Assembly: GCF_008386695.1 (NCBI RefSeq)
Contig: NZ_VUOC01000002.1
Coordinates: 1,604,481-1,668,480, forward strand
Length of the DNA stretch: 64,000 nucleotides
DNA from: Chitinophaga agrisoli
GTDB lineage: Bacteria > Bacteroidota > Bacteroidia > Chitinophagales > Chitinophagaceae
Reading direction: 5' to 3'
The notes beneath the pieces are model-generated. The model did no database searches, was not told where the DNA came from, and saw nothing but the letters and a program-made list of their open reading frames with translations. Each line of letters begins with the position of its first letter. Position 1 is the stretch's first letter. The position numbers and the translations under genes are program-made. Below, one piece after another: positions 16,942-26,256 of the stretch.

Positions 16942-18645
16942 TTAAAAATGCCATAGTTTTTTTGTAAGCTCCATTTCGTTTACACCCAGCTGGCGGCTGA
17001 TCTCCAGGATAAAGGTCTCAATGTCGCAGGACTTCTTACCGCCAAAATAATCGTCCAGGTTCAGCTTCTGGAAATTCCGGGATTTGATCCCTTCGCCGGC
17101 AGCACAGGCGTCCTTGTGCCATCTGTTGGCAAAACCTTTTTGCAGGTCGCCCACCGGCCGGGAGATGATCACTTTGGGCTCTTCTCCCATGATAGATACA
17201 AAATCGGGACGAGAAAAGAATTGGTTGTTGCCACTACGCGTGTCCCCTATCACCAGGAACAGGCTATTAAAGCTGGACTGTCTGTACTCTACCCTAGCTT
17301 TTGCTTTATTCAGCTCGTCCTGCAGCTCTTTACAGAACTGTATGATCATACTGCTTAAATTGCCGGACTGAAAATTATATCCCAGGTAAATGATCAGGGG
17401 CTGAGCGGTTTCCTCATCCAGCAGCAGGCGGTCACAGATATAGATAGCGCATTGCTGCCGGATATCATGTTCCGGCGGTATCTGCAAAGTGTTTGACAAG
17501 GCTGTCCAGGTATCGTTGCCGGTTTTATCCGGTTCAACAACAATAGGCGAAGAAAATACAAAGTTAAAGCCTTGCTGCACCTTCAGCTCTTCAAAAAGCA
17601 CCTTGCCCTGCAGCTTATGGATATTAAAGTTCTTGCACACGGTGGTGATGATGATAAGATCTTTCTTTCCACCTTCATCATAATGTGTGGCAAGGTCTAT
17701 TCTCTGCTCAAAGAAATTCAGGTATTTGATAAAGGTTTCAGATAGCTGATCCACCGGCGGCACATCCGGGTCCTTTAGCCGGAACATAAACTGGCTGTCT
17801 CCACATTCCTTCAGGGGCTGATACCTGATTTTCTGTACATGTTGTATGGGGCCGGATTTATACTCATTGGACAATATCTCCAGCTGTTTATCAAACTCCT
17901 TTTGCAGTTTTTCTTCCTGTATAAAAAAACCGGGCTCCGTATTTTTCTTTAAGATGTTATACAGCGCATTTGCAAACGGGCTTCCTTTTTTCCCGTCCAG
18001 CGCCTGCTGGTGCATGGAGGCGGAGGCCAGGGCATAACGGGAGAAAGTGGTGGCGTTATCAGAGATCTTCATACCGTGGGTAACCACGCCTGCACAGCAA
18101 CAGTCCAGTATCAGCAGCAGATCGCGGCATTTTTTCTTTGCCAGGAAATTGTTAAACTGCTCAAACAGGTTCTCGCACCGCAGCCAGGTTTTCTTTTTCC
18201 CGGTATCCGCGTCAAAAGGCATCAGGTACCCTATCGCGTTATTATCAACATTATCGCCATGTCCGGCAAAATAGACCAGCAGGTTATCATTCTCTGTTAG
18301 TCCGTTGTCACCTGCCAGCAGATCCAGGTGGGCATATATTTCGTCCAGGTTTGCTTTTTCATTATACAGGCATTTCAGTTCAGGGGTATCATAAGGGATC
18401 ACCTCGTCTTCTTCATAACCGTCCAGGAAAGGCGGCGCCGTTTCCGGGCGGGTAAAGCTGTATTTATCCAGTAATACCTTTACAATGTTGTTAGCATCCT
18501 TAACGGGATTCTGTAAGGCACGCAACCCATTTGCCGGTTGGTAACTATCCACCGCAATCACAAACAGGAAATACCTGCCCGGCGGCGCAGCTGCGCCGGT
18601 ATTGCCTTTTCCCAGGCCTAATGCACGTGTGGTCAGTTCGTCCAT
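16942..18645 (-). CDS. Caspase-family (C14) protease with unknown C-terminal domain
   Basis: 567 residues. The caspase domain spans about 22-290: FLFVIAVDSY (27-36), catalytic His129 in VYFAGHGDN, Cys183 in LLILDCCCAG (177-186). The dyad spacing fits metacaspase-like p20 regions, so it is probably active. Residues about 300-567 form a separate alpha/beta region (DLIIITTV, CAIYICDRLL, PLIIYLGYNF, FLVIGDTRSG) that I do not recognise. It has no P-loop, so it is not an obvious STAND NTPase. The gene starts 11 bp after the caspase-subtilisin gene and ends 13 bp before moxR. It probably cleaves an unknown substrate when triggered. Confidence 0.8.
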   Translation of the reverse strand: MDELTTRALGLGKGNTGAAAPPGRYFLFVIAVDSYQPANGLRALQNPVKDANNIVKVLLDKYSFTRPETAPPFLDGYEEDEVIPYDTPELKCLYNEKANLDEIYAHLDLLAGDNGLTENDNLLVYFAGHGDNVDNNAIGYLMPFDADTGKKKTWLRCENLFEQFNNFLAKKKCRDLLLILDCCCAGVVTHGMKISDNATTFSRYALASASMHQQALDGKKGSPFANALYNILKKNTEPGFFIQEEKLQKEFDKQLEILSNEYKSGPIQHVQKIRYQPLKECGDSQFMFRLKDPDVPPVDQLSETFIKYLNFFEQRIDLATHYDEGGKKDLIIITTVCKNFNIHKLQGKVLFEELKVQQGFNFVFSSPIVVEPDKTGNDTWTALSNTLQIPPEHDIRQQCAIYICDRLLLDEETAQPLIIYLGYNFQSGNLSSMIIQFCKELQDELNKAKARVEYRQSSFNSLFLVIGDTRSGNNQFFSRPDFVSIMGEEPKVIISRPVGDLQKGFANRWHKDACAAGEGIKSRNFQKLNLDDYFGGKKSCDIETFILEISRQLGVNEMELTKKLWHF

Positions 18646-18656
18646 CCCTGCTGTGT

Positions 18657-21260
18657 TTATGCCACCATGGTCTCTTTAAGGTAAGGGGAGGCATAGGGCG
18701 ACTGCAATACTTTTTGCCGGAAAGCGGCATCCTCTACCAGGGCCTTTATGCCTGCTTCATTACCCAGGTCAATGGTAGAAACAAGGCCGTAGAACTGCGG
18801 GTCTGTATATAACAGGTCCAGTAGCTCATGCGCCAGCGCCTCCGGTTCCGGTTTAGGCCCATTGGCCCGGAACAGCTGGCGGTTGGCAAAGAAGGAGCTA
18901 ACGAGCTGTGTAATGCCCCATATGCTGGATTCTGCCTCCGGCGCTTTTTTAAGCTCCTGCTCATCCGGTACGCCTACCTGCAACGCATCATACGCTCTTA
19001 AAATACCGTTGCCATAATACTTGCGCCATTCCGGGAAAGCGGCCTCCTTTGCGGCGGATCTATACAGCGCATAACGCACGGCCTCTACTTTTTTCCATTG
19101 CTGCCCTTTTTTATAGTATCCTTTTGCTTCCATAGCATCACGATGGTGGGCTATCCAGATGGCTGCCGCCGCTGCTACCTGTGGCGTAGCAGAGGAGGTG
19201 CCGCCGCCGCTGCGCACAAAGGGATGTACCGTAGAGGCCCAGGGCGTATTGGGCGTATAAGCGGCCAATGCCCGCGTCATGCGCGAGGCAGGCCCCCAGG
19301 AGCCCTGCATATATTTGGTGGTGATATTAAAACGGCTTTGCTGCAGAAAGTTCACATCATAAGGCTGGTGGTTATACATGGCGCCCGTGGCAGCTATCAC
19401 CCGCTCAAATGCCGCGGGGAACATCACACATTTGGGTAGCAGCGCCCCAGGGCCTTTATACCAGCAATTGCTGGCGGCGGTGACCATCACAATACCGGAT
19501 TCATATGCCCGGTTAATAGCCCTCGCCATACGTTTGCTGGGTTTACCCGCCATGGACATTGAGATCACTTCGCATTCCTGTTCTATGGCATAATCCACCG
19601 CCTCACAGAAGTTGTTGGAGTTAAAGATCACTACAGACTCTGACACGCGCATGGGGATCACTTCCGCAAAAGGCACGCCGCCTATATAACCTTCAAACTC
19701 GCCAAAAGTGGCGGCTTTATCTGTTTTATAACCGGCCAGCAGGGTAATAGTGCCTAAACCATGCCCATCCTGTCCGGATTCTATCAGGTCTATAGCGGGG
19801 TTCTCATCTTCCCCGTTTATGAAGCTGCGGGCCGCCTCCCGGTTCAGGTATACCGGCAGGCAGGTATGTTGTATATAACCGGTATCAATATGCCCTACAC
19901 GTACATGCGCTTCCGCATTTTGCGCCAGTACAAAATCGCGGGCCTTTGTCAGTTGCGAGTGCGCATCATCCAGGTGCCAGCCTATGCCCACCTTGCCCTG
20001 CAATAAGGAAGGGGGCCATTCCTGTATATAATCCGGGTTATTGGCGTCGCCCTCGCGGCTGGTCTTTTCCCGTTGTGCGGGGTTCACGGTGATCAGGGGC
20101 TCTACGCTTACAGTATAGTGCAGGGCGGCCAGCTGTGTTTGCAGGGCATGCGCAGCGCTCCAGCCCAATTCCGCGGGCATGGAAAGCACTTCCAGCGTAA
20201 GCGCGGTACCAGTAGGCGTTTTTTTATGGCTAAGGATATTGACATCTGTACCGCCTGCAAAATCGCCTTTAAGGTCCCCTTCTATTTCCGTTAATAATAC
20301 CGCGGGCGTTTGCAGGGCCAGGGTATCCCATTGTTCCGGCGCGGCTACCGTACGGGTGGCCGGCTCAAACAGTATAGGATCGCGGTGACCGGTAACGGTG
20401 GCCGCATTGGGAATATCTATCGCAAACGGAAAGCCGTAGTCAAAAGCGTCAATAATACCGCCATACTGGAAAAAATTAGGCACGGGGAACTGATAACGGT
20501 TGCGCACGGCTGCCATCAGCATCTCACAATTGGCGGTGGCATAGGCCGGGTCTGGCAGTATGCTCATAAACGCTTCTGTGAAGATGCCGTTATTGGCGCC
20601 ATCCAGTGTTTCCTGATCATCCTGGCAAGCAGCCAGCAGCTTTACGGCTGCTTTTACGCCGGCTGCCTGTTTTTTAACGCGGTATTTATCCTGTATGGCT
20701 TTATAGGCGTCTTCGTTCTTTTCCAGCGTGCGTTCCTGTACTTCGTCTGATAGCTGGCGGGATAGGATGCCCCTGGCGCCGGCAGCAGCGGCCATGCCCT
20801 TACCCAGCAGGCGGCTCAGGTCTGTATCCGCTACGCGGGTAATCGTACCGGAATGGCAACTGTCTGAGATCACGAGGATCCGGGCGCCTTCCGGAAAAGC
20901 CTCAAAGGCTTCGTAGAGCTCATCATCCAGCAACTGGCGATCATACAGGCACCAGGTCTGGTCATTACGCTCATTATCAAAACCAGCCGGTTTATCATTG
21001 GGCATTACGCCGCCATGACCGGCATAGGTAAGCAGCAGTATATCGCCCGGCTGCATTTGCCCGGCACAGCCGGCCAGGGCCTGCAGTACGGCATCTGCAC
21101 GGGCTTCGCCATCATGCAGGGATAACGCTTTGTATCCCTGTTGCTCCGCATAACTGCGCCAGAAAACGGCGTCGTTCACGGCTGCCCTTAGCGTGGGCAC
21201 GCCGGGATAATGTTGTTCGTCAAGATGATTAAGGCCAATATGGATGGAATAACCCGTCAT
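18657..21260 (-). CDS. Caspase-subtilisin (C14-S8) fusion protease
   Basis: 867 residues combining two proteases. The N-terminal caspase domain (1-280) has His82 in TYAGHGG and Cys135 in ISDSCHSGT. A middle region (about 285-440) links to a subtilisin-like domain (about 450-765) with a full triad: Asp459 (GHIDTG), His500 (GQDGHGLGT), Ser689 (GGGTSSATPQ), and oxyanion Asn598 (TAASN). No signal peptide is present, so both proteases would work in the cytoplasm. The start overlaps the upstream caspase stop by 4 bp (ATGA). A likely logic is one protease activating the other or a cascade among the cluster's caspases (inference). Confidence 0.9.
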   Translation of the reverse strand: MTGYSIHIGLNHLDEQHYPGVPTLRAAVNDAVFWRSYAEQQGYKALSLHDGEARADAVLQALAGCAGQMQPGDILLLTYAGHGGVMPNDKPAGFDNERNDQTWCLYDRQLLDDELYEAFEAFPEGARILVISDSCHSGTITRVADTDLSRLLGKGMAAAAGARGILSRQLSDEVQERTLEKNEDAYKAIQDKYRVKKQAAGVKAAVKLLAACQDDQETLDGANNGIFTEAFMSILPDPAYATANCEMLMAAVRNRYQFPVPNFFQYGGIIDAFDYGFPFAIDIPNAATVTGHRDPILFEPATRTVAAPEQWDTLALQTPAVLLTEIEGDLKGDFAGGTDVNILSHKKTPTGTALTLEVLSMPAELGWSAAHALQTQLAALHYTVSVEPLITVNPAQREKTSREGDANNPDYIQEWPPSLLQGKVGIGWHLDDAHSQLTKARDFVLAQNAEAHVRVGHIDTGYIQHTCLPVYLNREAARSFINGEDENPAIDLIESGQDGHGLGTITLLAGYKTDKAATFGEFEGYIGGVPFAEVIPMRVSESVVIFNSNNFCEAVDYAIEQECEVISMSMAGKPSKRMARAINRAYESGIVMVTAASNCWYKGPGALLPKCVMFPAAFERVIAATGAMYNHQPYDVNFLQQSRFNITTKYMQGSWGPASRMTRALAAYTPNTPWASTVHPFVRSGGGTSSATPQVAAAAAIWIAHHRDAMEAKGYYKKGQQWKKVEAVRYALYRSAAKEAAFPEWRKYYGNGILRAYDALQVGVPDEQELKKAPEAESSIWGITQLVSSFFANRQLFRANGPKPEPEALAHELLDLLYTDPQFYGLVSTIDLGNEAGIKALVEDAAFRQKVLQSPYASPYLKETMVA

Positions 21261-23329
21261 AATGCAATTTTTTTTGGGGTAGATGGTGTAAGGTTAGATG
21301 AGACCCCGGTGATCCGGATATGATTGGTAAATATTGTCCAGTTTACATCATTGTCCACGGCCACGCTTTTCTTTGCAAAGCCTATTCCCCTGGTGAGGGG
21401 CGTTTCCAATGGCAGCTCTTCCTGCTCAAAACTGGAGAGCTGCAACGGTTGGGTAGATACAAAGATCTTCAGCAGGTCTGTTATTTCGTTAATCCCGTAG
21501 GTGTAGTATAACTCGTCCATATTCACGGGGATGGTATGCTGCTCTTTTCCCGTATCGGGGTTAATGAATTGCAGGGTAATGGGCGCCCCTCCCTTTACCA
21601 GGCGGGAAGCGCTGGCATCTATCAACCCCTCAGCTATGCCGTATTTGCTGCCCAGGTATAATACGCCTATAAAACATTCCGTTAGTGTAGCGTTATCTGC
21701 CAGGGCTACACTCAGGCGGAAACCCGGCGCTTTTTCATGCCTGTAACGCAGGCGTATCTCTTCATCCGGCCGCAGGGGAATAGGAGTACCGGGCAACTCA
21801 TCTGCGTTTGCAGCGCCCAGGTCCTCCCCTTCTATGATCTCCAGGGTAAATACAAAATCCGTATCCTTTATGGTAGTATCCACATTACGCATTTCTGCCA
21901 CGCTGCACCAGCGGCCTATCTGCTCTGCATCCCCCAGGAACTGCGCTGCGTCTTCCGTACGGGCAAATAAAGGCACATCGCTATCACTGGCGGTAAATAA
22001 GTATGCTTTTTCTGCTGTCAGCCGGATCAGGTAGTCATGCACTTCCCGCTGCCCATGGAAATCAAGATCCAGGTAAAACGGGGCCGCTTTTTCATAAGCA
22101 GCCTGCAGCGCCGCCATCATCCCGGCATCTGCCTGCAGGGATTGGGCCAGGCCTATATTCAGCCGGGCGCCGGCCATCTGTACGATCACCGCTTTATAAT
22201 CTTCCCGGCTGTTATCAAAAGCAGCCATGCCGGCTTTGTCCAGCACCGATGTAGTAGCGCCGGTTTGCGTTATTTTAATGGTTTGATCAACACCCATGAT
22301 CTTTACAAGGGTATCCGCGCCGCCGGTGGAAGGGGTAATGCCATGCATAGCGCCGCCATGGAGTATCCAGTTCTCTTTGCTAAAGTCGTAACGTACCTCG
22401 TAGCTGGCCTGGTAAGGGATCAGATCTGCGCCCAGGAACTGCAGGTCCTCATCTTCCTTCCGGGTAGCGGATATTACGGGATGCTGCTGTGCATAGCGGC
22501 CTGTCACCGTAACGGCCAGGTTCTGTATAATGCTGCGGTAGCTGCGGGCCGTGCCCCCTGCGCGCAGGAAAGGGATGAGCCGGGAGGTGAACAATCCGCC
22601 CGCGCGCGTTTCTGCCGCTTTCTCAAAATCCTGTGCGGAAGATAGCTGCACATAACGGGCTATTTTAATGGAGGCCTTGCCATTCTTTGGCTCGTAGAAA
22701 TTACGCGGGTCATTAAAACCCAGGTATTGGTCCAGCGGCGCCTGTACGGCAGAGGGGGCTTCCATGCGGTAGCGCAGCTCCTCATCTTCCGTTGCTATGG
22801 CGCGCATATTATTGCCGGAGTGGCAGCAGTCCATGATCACCAGGCAATGCACATCCTTTCCTTCCAGCGCATCCCAGATAAGATAGGCCAGCTCTTTATC
22901 GATGAGATCGCGGCTCTGACTGGCCGGATCGCGGCTGTCTACACATACCAGCGTTTCGTTCTGTCCGTCTGATTTAAGATGGCTGAATTCGGCAGGCGCC
23001 TTTATCTGGGAGCCATGGCCGCTATAAAAAAGCACACAGATATCGCCGGGCTGCGCCTGTTTTAAATGACTGAAAGCCTTTTGTGTAATATGCGCAAACG
23101 TAGGCGCTTCATACTGGATGGGAACCGGCAGTTTGCTGATCCGTTCTTCATCTGCCTGGTTGGGGGCCAGCAGGTATAAAGGCGTATATTCAAGCGGGGA
23201 TTGCTGCTGTGCGCAGATCTCGCGCAATAAAGCGTCTATTTCCAGCACATCTTTTACGCATCCCCTTAACGCATTGCTCATGTAATTATTGATCCCGATA
23301 AGGGTCGCAAATAGTTTTCGCGTGCTCAT
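21257..23329 (-). CDS. Caspase-family (C14) protease with C-terminal beta-rich module
   Basis: 690 residues. The caspase domain covers about 1-305: FATLIGINNY (7-16), His105 in LFYSGHGSQ, Cys169 in VIMDCCHSGN (164-173), an intact metacaspase-type dyad. Residues about 312-690 form a beta-rich module that opens with KENWILHGGAMHGITPS. It is clearly homologous to residues 1050-1409 of the pseudo-caspase protein (NNWRISAGALHGIRPS), with later matches such as ECFIGVLYLGSKYGI and KCYIAVAYLDSTFGI. It is the first gene of the six-gene operon. The shared module suggests both proteins dock on the same partner or on each other (inference). Confidence 0.9.
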   Translation of the reverse strand: MSTRKLFATLIGINNYMSNALRGCVKDVLEIDALLREICAQQQSPLEYTPLYLLAPNQADEERISKLPVPIQYEAPTFAHITQKAFSHLKQAQPGDICVLFYSGHGSQIKAPAEFSHLKSDGQNETLVCVDSRDPASQSRDLIDKELAYLIWDALEGKDVHCLVIMDCCHSGNNMRAIATEDEELRYRMEAPSAVQAPLDQYLGFNDPRNFYEPKNGKASIKIARYVQLSSAQDFEKAAETRAGGLFTSRLIPFLRAGGTARSYRSIIQNLAVTVTGRYAQQHPVISATRKEDEDLQFLGADLIPYQASYEVRYDFSKENWILHGGAMHGITPSTGGADTLVKIMGVDQTIKITQTGATTSVLDKAGMAAFDNSREDYKAVIVQMAGARLNIGLAQSLQADAGMMAALQAAYEKAAPFYLDLDFHGQREVHDYLIRLTAEKAYLFTASDSDVPLFARTEDAAQFLGDAEQIGRWCSVAEMRNVDTTIKDTDFVFTLEIIEGEDLGAANADELPGTPIPLRPDEEIRLRYRHEKAPGFRLSVALADNATLTECFIGVLYLGSKYGIAEGLIDASASRLVKGGAPITLQFINPDTGKEQHTIPVNMDELYYTYGINEITDLLKIFVSTQPLQLSSFEQEELPLETPLTRGIGFAKKSVAVDNDVNWTIFTNHIRITGVSSNLTPSTPKKIAL

Positions 23330-23512
23330 GAAAGGAATAATTAACGGGGTTCAAGCTTTGAGGTACAACATCCAACCATACATCCCTATTAGCCATAGGT
23401 ATACATACAAACAACACTACATAAAGTAAAGCTATTTTTAGCAGAATACGTTCATATGAGCAAAATTAGATATGGGGGAGAGCGCGCTACAGGGGGGATG
23501 AAGGAAAGCGCG

Positions 23513-24198
23513 TTAACGCTTTCCTCCGGATGTATAGGGCCCAAACACTTGCTTCACCTGCTGTCCCTTCTTAAAGGAATCCAGCACAATAATATTGTAC
23601 GAGGCGCCGTCCGGGGCCACCCGTACTACAATATGGCCTGAAATGCTTTTGTACGAGTTTTCCAGCGCAGGGCCTATCACCAGTTTGTTGGCCTCCAGCA
23701 TATTGGTGGCAAACAGATCATGGGGGTAAGGATTGGTAGCGCGGGAGGTAAGCCGTATCAGCACTTCATGACCGGGATGGTCGCTGGACCATACCTGCTC
23801 TATCCATACGCGGGGGCGTAATGTCTGGATATAGTGTATGTTCAGCGAATTCCGGTTGCCATGGTGGCTCATGGTCGCAATATCCACCTGCCCTACTGCC
23901 GGGGCCACCGCGCTTAATTGTAGTCCGGGTAGCCGCGGTCTACCAGCTGGTGAATGGGAATACGGTCCCCCACCCCGGTAATACCCGTGAGGTAGTATTG
24001 CCCGGAGGCAGCCGCTTTTGCGCCTTTGTACATGCCGCCAAAATGATCGTCATGGAAATGCGTGATCATGGCGTAATCGATCCAGGCAGATGGATTAACG
24101 GCCTTGATATAGTCCGCTGCTGATATATTGCCCCGTATTTTGCATTTACTGCAGGTAGGATTAGGTACCGCAATATTAAGCAGGAGTAACGGGAGCAT
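23513..24198 (-). pseudogene. Decayed metallo-beta-lactamase-fold gene (5' truncation and internal deletion)
   Basis: Two consecutive frames encode separate parts of one MBL-fold protein. The first (24198-23914) carries the Zn motif ITHFHDDHFGG, then stops after RGYPDYN. The second (from GTG 23908) continues with VAPAVGQVDIATMSHHGN, WSSDHPGHEVL, DLFATNML and ends in VFGPYTSGGKR. In intact relatives known to me from Bacteroidota, a signal peptide and G-x-G-D segment precede the first part and well over 100 residues lie between the two. Both are missing here, so the gene is non-functional. It sits just upstream of the caspase operon. Confidence 0.75.
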
Positions 24199-24278
24199 AT
24201 ATTACTAAATTGTTAAGGGGATTTTTCACCCCAGGGAGCTATATGACAATTATCATAGTCTGTACGGCCCGCACCCGG

Positions 24279-24286
24279 TACCTTTG
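24279..24286 (+). promoter_or_regulatory. -7 box of the desaturase promoter
   Basis: TACCTTTG is an exact match to the Bacteroidota -7 consensus TAnnTTTG, 22 bp before the ATG at 24309. No clear -33 TTG element is seen at the usual distance. Confidence 0.5.
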
Positions 24287-24308
24287 AACTACTATCAATC
24301 CCTACTAT

Positions 24309-25091
24309 ATGACACATGCCGAGATCCTCAAAAAAGTGCAGTGGAAGGACCTGAAGCAGCTTTCTGTAAAAGAGATGCTGATCGAGAACAACCTTACCAT
24401 CCCCTGGCTCCTGGCTTCCTGGATACTGGCTTATTATGGTTATTATATTGCGGCCCTGCCCTTCTCCGCTTTCTTTTTCCTTACCGGGTTAAGACAGGTG
24501 CATAATGGTTTCCATCAATCGCTGGGCACCAATAAATTCCTTACCTGGTTATCCCTGTACCTGAACAGCATATTAATGATGACGTCTATACACGCTGTTA
24601 AATTCAATCATATCCGGCATCATAAATATTGTCTTTCTGAAGAGGATTATGAGGGCAAATCCGCTGGTATGAGCTGGTACGGTGCTATCCTGTATGGCCC
24701 GGTGCATATGTTCCTGATCCATAAAGTAACCTTACAGCTGGGTAACCGGAATTATGTAAGGAATGTGCTGATAGAACTGTTATCCATTGCCCTGGTAGCT
24801 TTTGGCGTGTTTTATTTCCAGATCCATTTTCTCATGTATCATATTATCGTGATGGTGTTTGGCGAATTCCTGATGGCCTTTTTTGCGGTATGGACAGTGC
24901 ATCATGATACGGAGCACAACCCAGCCTTAGCCAGAACACAGCGCAGCGGCTGGAAGAATAAGATCACTTTTAGCATGTTCTATCACCTGGAGCATCACCT
25001 GTTCCCCGCGGTGCCTACCATCAAACTGCCGGAGCTAGCTAAACGTATAGATGAAGCCATGCCGGAACTGGAAAAGAAAAATACTTTCTGA
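24309..25091 (+). CDS. Membrane fatty acid desaturase family protein
   Basis: 260 residues with about four hydrophobic segments. It has the three His boxes of membrane di-iron desaturases: HNGFH in RQVHNGFHQ (about 62-70), HIRHH (about 100-104) and HLEHH in FYHLEHHLFP (about 225-234); a further histidine motif HHDTEH lies at about 198-203. These bind two irons at the cytoplasmic face of the inner membrane and use O2 to desaturate or hydroxylate acyl chains or other lipids. The protein is shorter than typical acyl-CoA desaturases, which fits the compact FA_desaturase (PF00487-type) group. It is monocistronic, convergent with the acetamidase-like gene. Confidence 0.85.
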   Translation: MTHAEILKKVQWKDLKQLSVKEMLIENNLTIPWLLASWILAYYGYYIAALPFSAFFFLTGLRQVHNGFHQSLGTNKFLTWLSLYLNSILMMTSIHAVKFNHIRHHKYCLSEEDYEGKSAGMSWYGAILYGPVHMFLIHKVTLQLGNRNYVRNVLIELLSIALVAFGVFYFQIHFLMYHIIVMVFGEFLMAFFAVWTVHHDTEHNPALARTQRSGWKNKITFSMFYHLEHHLFPAVPTIKLPELAKRIDEAMPELEKKNTF

Positions 25092-25113
25092 TAAGGGAAT
25101 GCTTATAATAAAA

Positions 25114-25144
25114 ATGGGCTGGCCAATTACGATTGACCGGCCCA
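25114..25144 (-). terminator. Terminator between desaturase and acetamidase-like genes
   Basis: A hairpin with 14-bp arms (two mismatched or wobble positions) and loop TACG. On the minus strand it is followed by TTTT from the run at 25111-25114, so it mainly serves the acetamidase-like gene. It may also slow plus-strand readthrough. Confidence 0.75.
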
Positions 25145-25160
25145 TTCCTGTCTATAAGGT

Positions 25161-26195
25161 TTACTGCTTTACAAAAACCACTTTAGGCAACATGGCGTGT
25201 ACGCCTACATTGCCATCCACCAGTTGCGTAATATTCACATCCACCGCTACGCTGCAAAGCATATAAGCATCTGCCTGGGACAAATGTTTTTCCTCCATCA
25301 GGTAGCGGATCATTTCCCGTACGGCTATATGGGTAGCGGCATTGAGGTCGCGGTCGCAACCCATGGTAATGATATGGGTAGCAGTTTCCGCGCGGGGCCA
25401 GCCTATCTTTTTGCCTTTATGTACAATGAACTGCAGTTTGCCCCTTAAGGAGGTTTCAATAGCGGTAATATCTACCTCTCCATTCCCCTGGGCAGCATGG
25501 CCATCGCCAATCTCAAACAGCGCGCCTTTTATATGCACGGGTATAAAAAGGGAAGAACCAGCCACCAGCTCCTTATTATCCAGGTTGCCGGCGTGTACCC
25601 ACGGTGGCGCACTGTTCCAGCGGCCGGCCTCCTTGGGCGGGGCTACGCCTGCGCTGCCAAAAAAGGGACGTAACGGCACAGCTATACCATCTGCAAAATG
25701 GCCCAGCATTTTTTCCTTATCCAGGGGGATGATCTTCATTTTGCGGTCAAAGATCTCATCTGACAGGAAACCTGCTTGTCCAATAGCATTATAACCATAG
25801 GGAATGGCCAGTTCGATGGTCTCAAAACGCACTTCCAGCACATCGCCGGGTTCCGCGCCGTCTATATAGATAGGGCCGGTGAGGATATGGCCGCCGGGGC
25901 CTTTATCTTTTACGACCTGTACATCGCGCAGCTCCTTCTCCACTTGCGCGGCAGGCAGGCCGGCGGCTTCCAGCCTTTCCGGCGAGGAAGTGATGAGCGT
26001 GTGTACCTGCACGTAGTCTCCGGATTTTACGCGCAGCGCCGGCGGCATCTCTGACCAGTAATGGCCCCAGGCTACTGTGGTGGGCGTGGGCTCCAGTATA
26101 TAAGGGCTGGCGGAAGTGCCCTGTTGTGCGGCTGCGGCTAATGGCAACATGGCTAAAAAGAGGGCGGTCAGGCGCGACCGGGATAGCGGGAACAT
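25161..26195 (-). CDS. Exported acetamidase/formamidase family protein
   Basis: 344 residues with an N-terminal signal peptide (LTALFLAMLPLAAAAQQ). The remainder matches the FmdA/AmdA family: GHILTGPIYIDGAEPGDVLEV near 103-123, WVHAGNLDNKEL near 200, LFIPVHIKGALFEIGDGHAAQGNGEV around 218-243 and the C-terminal ITMGCDRDLNAATHIAVREMI. Cytoplasmic members hydrolyse formamide or acetamide to ammonia and acid. Exported members like this are common in Bacteroidota and their substrates are unknown. Family assignment is firm; the reaction is inferred. Confidence 0.88.
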   Translation of the reverse strand: MFPLSRSRLTALFLAMLPLAAAAQQGTSASPYILEPTPTTVAWGHYWSEMPPALRVKSGDYVQVHTLITSSPERLEAAGLPAAQVEKELRDVQVVKDKGPGGHILTGPIYIDGAEPGDVLEVRFETIELAIPYGYNAIGQAGFLSDEIFDRKMKIIPLDKEKMLGHFADGIAVPLRPFFGSAGVAPPKEAGRWNSAPPWVHAGNLDNKELVAGSSLFIPVHIKGALFEIGDGHAAQGNGEVDITAIETSLRGKLQFIVHKGKKIGWPRAETATHIITMGCDRDLNAATHIAVREMIRYLMEEKHLSQADAYMLCSVAVDVNITQLVDGNVGVHAMLPKVVFVKQ

Positions 26196-26256
26196 GTGTC
26201 TTTGATTTTGGTTAAAACAAATATAGCTTTTCCGCTATACAGAAGCAAGGAACGGC

